Shown one piece after another: positions 3,602 to 5,362 of a DNA stretch of 5,362 nt (the first letter of the stretch is position 1; each line of letters starts with the position of its first letter). This DNA comes from Kiritimatiellales bacterium (GTDB lineage: Bacteria > Verrucomicrobiota > Kiritimatiellia > Kiritimatiellales > Pontiellaceae): the NCBI GenBank assembly GCA_030621805.1, contig JAUXGY010000150.1:1-5362 (forward strand), given 5' to 3'. The notes below the pieces were generated by a model. That model was given only the letters and a program-made list of their open reading frames with translations, was not told the DNA's origin and ran no database searches. A program made the translations under genes and the position numbers.

Positions 3602-5362
3602 TTAAATATCGAGGTTGGTGACATTCAGGGCATTTTCCTGAATGAAGGCGCGGCGGGGTTCGACCTCGTCGCCCATGAGGATGGTGAACATTTCGTCGGC
3701 TTTCACTGCGTCTTCGAGCACGACGCGGGTGAGGCGGCGCTCGTCGGGATCGAGTGTAGTTTCCCAAAGCTGCTGCGGATTCATTTCTCCCAAACCTTTG
3801 TAGCGCTGGATGGTCATGCCCTTTTTACCCGCAATGCGAATGGCTTGGGCCAGCTCCATCAGCGAATTCACAGGAATCTTGGTTCCCTTATCATCCAGAT
3901 TGAATAACGGCTCCTCGGAGCCCATCACCTGATCAAAGGTAAATCCGTTTTCCTCCAGCTTTTCAACCACTTCCTTAAGCTGCCGGGAGAAGAAGAGTTC
4001 CTTGTAGCGCACGCTCGGTCCGGCCGGCTCTTCGACGGGTTCTTCAGTAGGCTCTTCACCTTCAACGCTTTCAACGTCTTGAACGGCTTCAACCACTTCA
4101 ACAACAGGCTTGGCCGCTTCCACTTCAGCAAAGAGGGCCTGGAGACCATGGTCGTCGGATACCAGCCTGATGTCGAGGTCGGCGGTAATTTCGTTCAGAT
4201 AGGCGCAGTAGAGCGGGAACGCGCCGGTTTCGGGATCGCGGTTTTCCAGATATTCTTTCAGCGGAATGCCGCGGCGGCGGAGCTTGTCGGCAATGCCTTC
4301 GATGGCGACAATGCTTTCGAGCAGGCCGCGCAATCCCTGGGTATCGAGTAGCTGGGTGCCGTCAAGTTTTTCGAGCAGCATGCCGTCGGCGCCGAGATTG
4401 AGCAGAATTTCTGTCAGGTGGGCATCGGACTCGACGTATTCCTCGCGCTTGCGGCGTGTCACCTTATAGAGCGGCGGCTGGGCAATGTAGATGTAGCCAT
4501 GCTCGATGAGCTGCGGCATTTGGCGGTAGAAGAACGTCAGCAGTAGCGTGCGGATGTGTGCGCCGTCGACGTCGGCGTCGGTCATGATAATGATTTTGTG
4601 GTAACGCGCCTTTTCAATATTAAAGTCGTCGAGGCCGATGCCGGTGCCAATGGCGGTGATCATGGTGCGGATTTCCTCGTTGGCGAGCACCTTGTCGAGG
4701 CGCGCCTTTTGGACGTTGATGACCTTGCCCTTCACCGGCAAAATCGCCTGGTACTCGCGTTCGCGCCCCTGCTTGGCGGAGCCTCCCGCCGAGTCCCCTT
4801 CCACAATGAAGAGTTCGGTACGGACGGGATCGCGGCTGGAGCAGTCGGCTAGTTTCCCGGGTAGTCCGCCGCTTTCGAGCGCACCTTTTTTCCTCGCGAG
4901 ATCGCGCGCCTTGCGGGCCGCGCTACGGGCCTGCGCGGCCACAACCGCCTTTTCAATAATAGTGCGGGCCACCTTCGGGTTTTCTTCAAAGTAGGTGCCG
5001 AGCTCCTCGTTGACGATCTGCTGGACAATGCCTTCCACCTCGCCATTGCCGAGCTTGGTTTTGGTTTGCCCTTCGAACTGCGGGTCGGGAATCTTGACGC
5101 TGAGAACGGCGGTCAAGCCCTCGCGGATATCATCGCCGCCCATTCCATCTTTTTCGTCCTTGATGAGCTTGTTGCTCTTGGCGTAGGCGTTGACGGTGCG
5201 GGTGAGCGCGGAGCGGAAGCCGGAAAGGTGCGTGCCGCCTTCGATGGTATTAATGTTGTTGGCGAAGGTGAAGATGGTTTCGCTGTAGGCATCGGAATAC
5301 TGCATCGCGATCTCGACCACCACATTGTCCTTCTCGCGATCAAAGTAGATCACATCGGGATG
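3602..5362 (-). CDS. gyrB: DNA gyrase subunit B, 5' part outside the window
   Basis: GyrB is the ATPase and Toprim subunit of DNA gyrase. It works with GyrA from the same operon. The frame is open to the window edge (His-Pro-Asp before GTG 5353), so that GTG is not the start. Roughly 220 N-terminal residues (the GHKL ATPase domain) are missing. Numbering the 586 visible residues from the edge, the transducer domain includes QTK (99-101), whose Lys contacts ATP in the family. Toprim carries EGDSAGG (188-194) with the catalytic Glu and DADVDG (262-267) with the metal-binding Asp residues. LPVKGK (208-213) retains the Asp/Lys positions linked to quinolone sensitivity in E. coli. QRYKGLGEMNPQQLWETT (519-536) and the closing EPRRAFIQENAL are family signatures. 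The long segment between Toprim and QRYKGLGE (about 300-518) matches the E. coli-type long GyrB rather than the short Bacillus type. It contains an acidic repeat at 420-447. TAA is at 3602-3604, and no terminator follows. Confidence 0.97.
   Translation of the reverse strand, partial: HPDVIYFDREKDNVVVEIAMQYSDAYSETIFTFANNINTIEGGTHLSGFRSALTRTVNAYAKSNKLIKDEKDGMGGDDIREGLTAVLSVKIPDPQFEGQTKTKLGNGEVEGIVQQIVNEELGTYFEENPKVARTIIEKAVVAAQARSAARKARDLARKKGALESGGLPGKLADCSSRDPVRTELFIVEGDSAGGSAKQGREREYQAILPVKGKVINVQKARLDKVLANEEIRTMITAIGTGIGLDDFNIEKARYHKIIIMTDADVDGAHIRTLLLTFFYRQMPQLIEHGYIYIAQPPLYKVTRRKREEYVESDAHLTEILLNLGADGMLLEKLDGTQLLDTQGLRGLLESIVAIEGIADKLRRRGIPLKEYLENRDPETGAFPLYCAYLNEITADLDIRLVSDDHGLQALFAEVEAAKPVVEVVEAVQDVESVEGEEPTEEPVEEPAGPSVRYKELFFSRQLKEVVEKLEENGFTFDQVMGSEEPLFNLDDKGTKIPVNSLMELAQAIRIAGKKGMTIQRYKGLGEMNPQQLWETTLDPDERRLTRVVLEDAVKADEMFTILMGDEVEPRRAFIQENALNVTNLDI
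4022..4105 (-). repeat. In-frame microrepeats encoding an acidic linker in gyrB
   Basis: Two adjacent tandem arrays lie inside the gyrB coding region. Five 9-base units (4061-4105), each reading NNNGTTGAA or its one-base variant GTTCAA on the minus strand, encode VVE-VVE-AVQ-DVE-SVE. Three 12-base units (4022-4057) read GAAGAGCCTACT, GAAGAACCCGTC and GAAGAGCCGGCC and encode EEPT-EEPV-EEPA. Both keep the frame. The product is a flexible acidic linker in the long-type GyrB insertion between the Toprim core and the tail. It probably expanded by slippage and may vary in length between strains. Confidence 0.8.

Noticed and set aside
3455..3907. Plus-strand frame of 150 codons crossing from the HicB-like gene into the gyrB 3' end
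   Set aside because: It spans the antisense of two separate genes and the spacer, so its protein cannot be a conserved unit. It is a shadow.
5351..5353. GTG near the right edge as the start of the gyrB-like protein
   Set aside because: The frame continues to the edge with GyrB-like residues and the whole ATPase domain would be missing, so the gene is cut by the window rather than truncated.

Overview
The window is a gyrase locus from a moderately GC-rich bacterium, probably Gram-negative. Almost everything is on the minus strand. Reading in the minus direction from the right edge, the order is: the 3' three-quarters or so of gyrB (cut by the window edge), three small ORFs, gyrA, and a terminator. 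A plus-strand tRNA-His with its own terminator converges on gyrA at the left edge. The GyrB has the long, E. coli-like C-terminal half. GyrA follows E. coli numbering exactly through the catalytic tyrosine (Y122). The organism cannot be fixed from this sequence. The repeat-like gyrB downstream junction and the general protein style make me lean weakly to a PVC-type lineage (Verrucomicrobiota/Kiritimatiellota-like), but this is only an impression.

Layout: 30-107 tRNA-His (GTG anticodon, encoded G-1 and CCA); 113-148 its intrinsic terminator; 165-194 the gyrA terminator on the other strand. The tails of the two terminators form a perfect 11-bp inverted repeat. gyrA occupies 201-2738. The interval 2739-3601 between the gyrase genes is not empty. 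It holds a 49-codon ORF (2743-2892), a minimal nucleotidyltransferase-like protein (2894-3352) and a short HicB-like protein (3349-3516), followed by an 85-base spacer with a hairpin and a purine-rich tract. gyrB runs from 3602 past the right edge.

How it fits together: GyrB (ATPase/Toprim) and GyrA (cleavage-religation and DNA-wrapping subunit) form the A2B2 DNA gyrase that introduces negative supercoils. The three small ORFs look like a toxin-antitoxin-style cassette lodged in the gyrBA operon. Their spacing is very tight: a 4-base ATGA overlap, then 1 base, then 4 bases before the gyrA ATG. No convincing promoter or terminator is visible between gyrB and gyrA. The simplest reading is one polycistronic transcript with translational coupling from the cassette into gyrA. 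The toxin-antitoxin role is inference, and the 49-aa protein is unrecognised.
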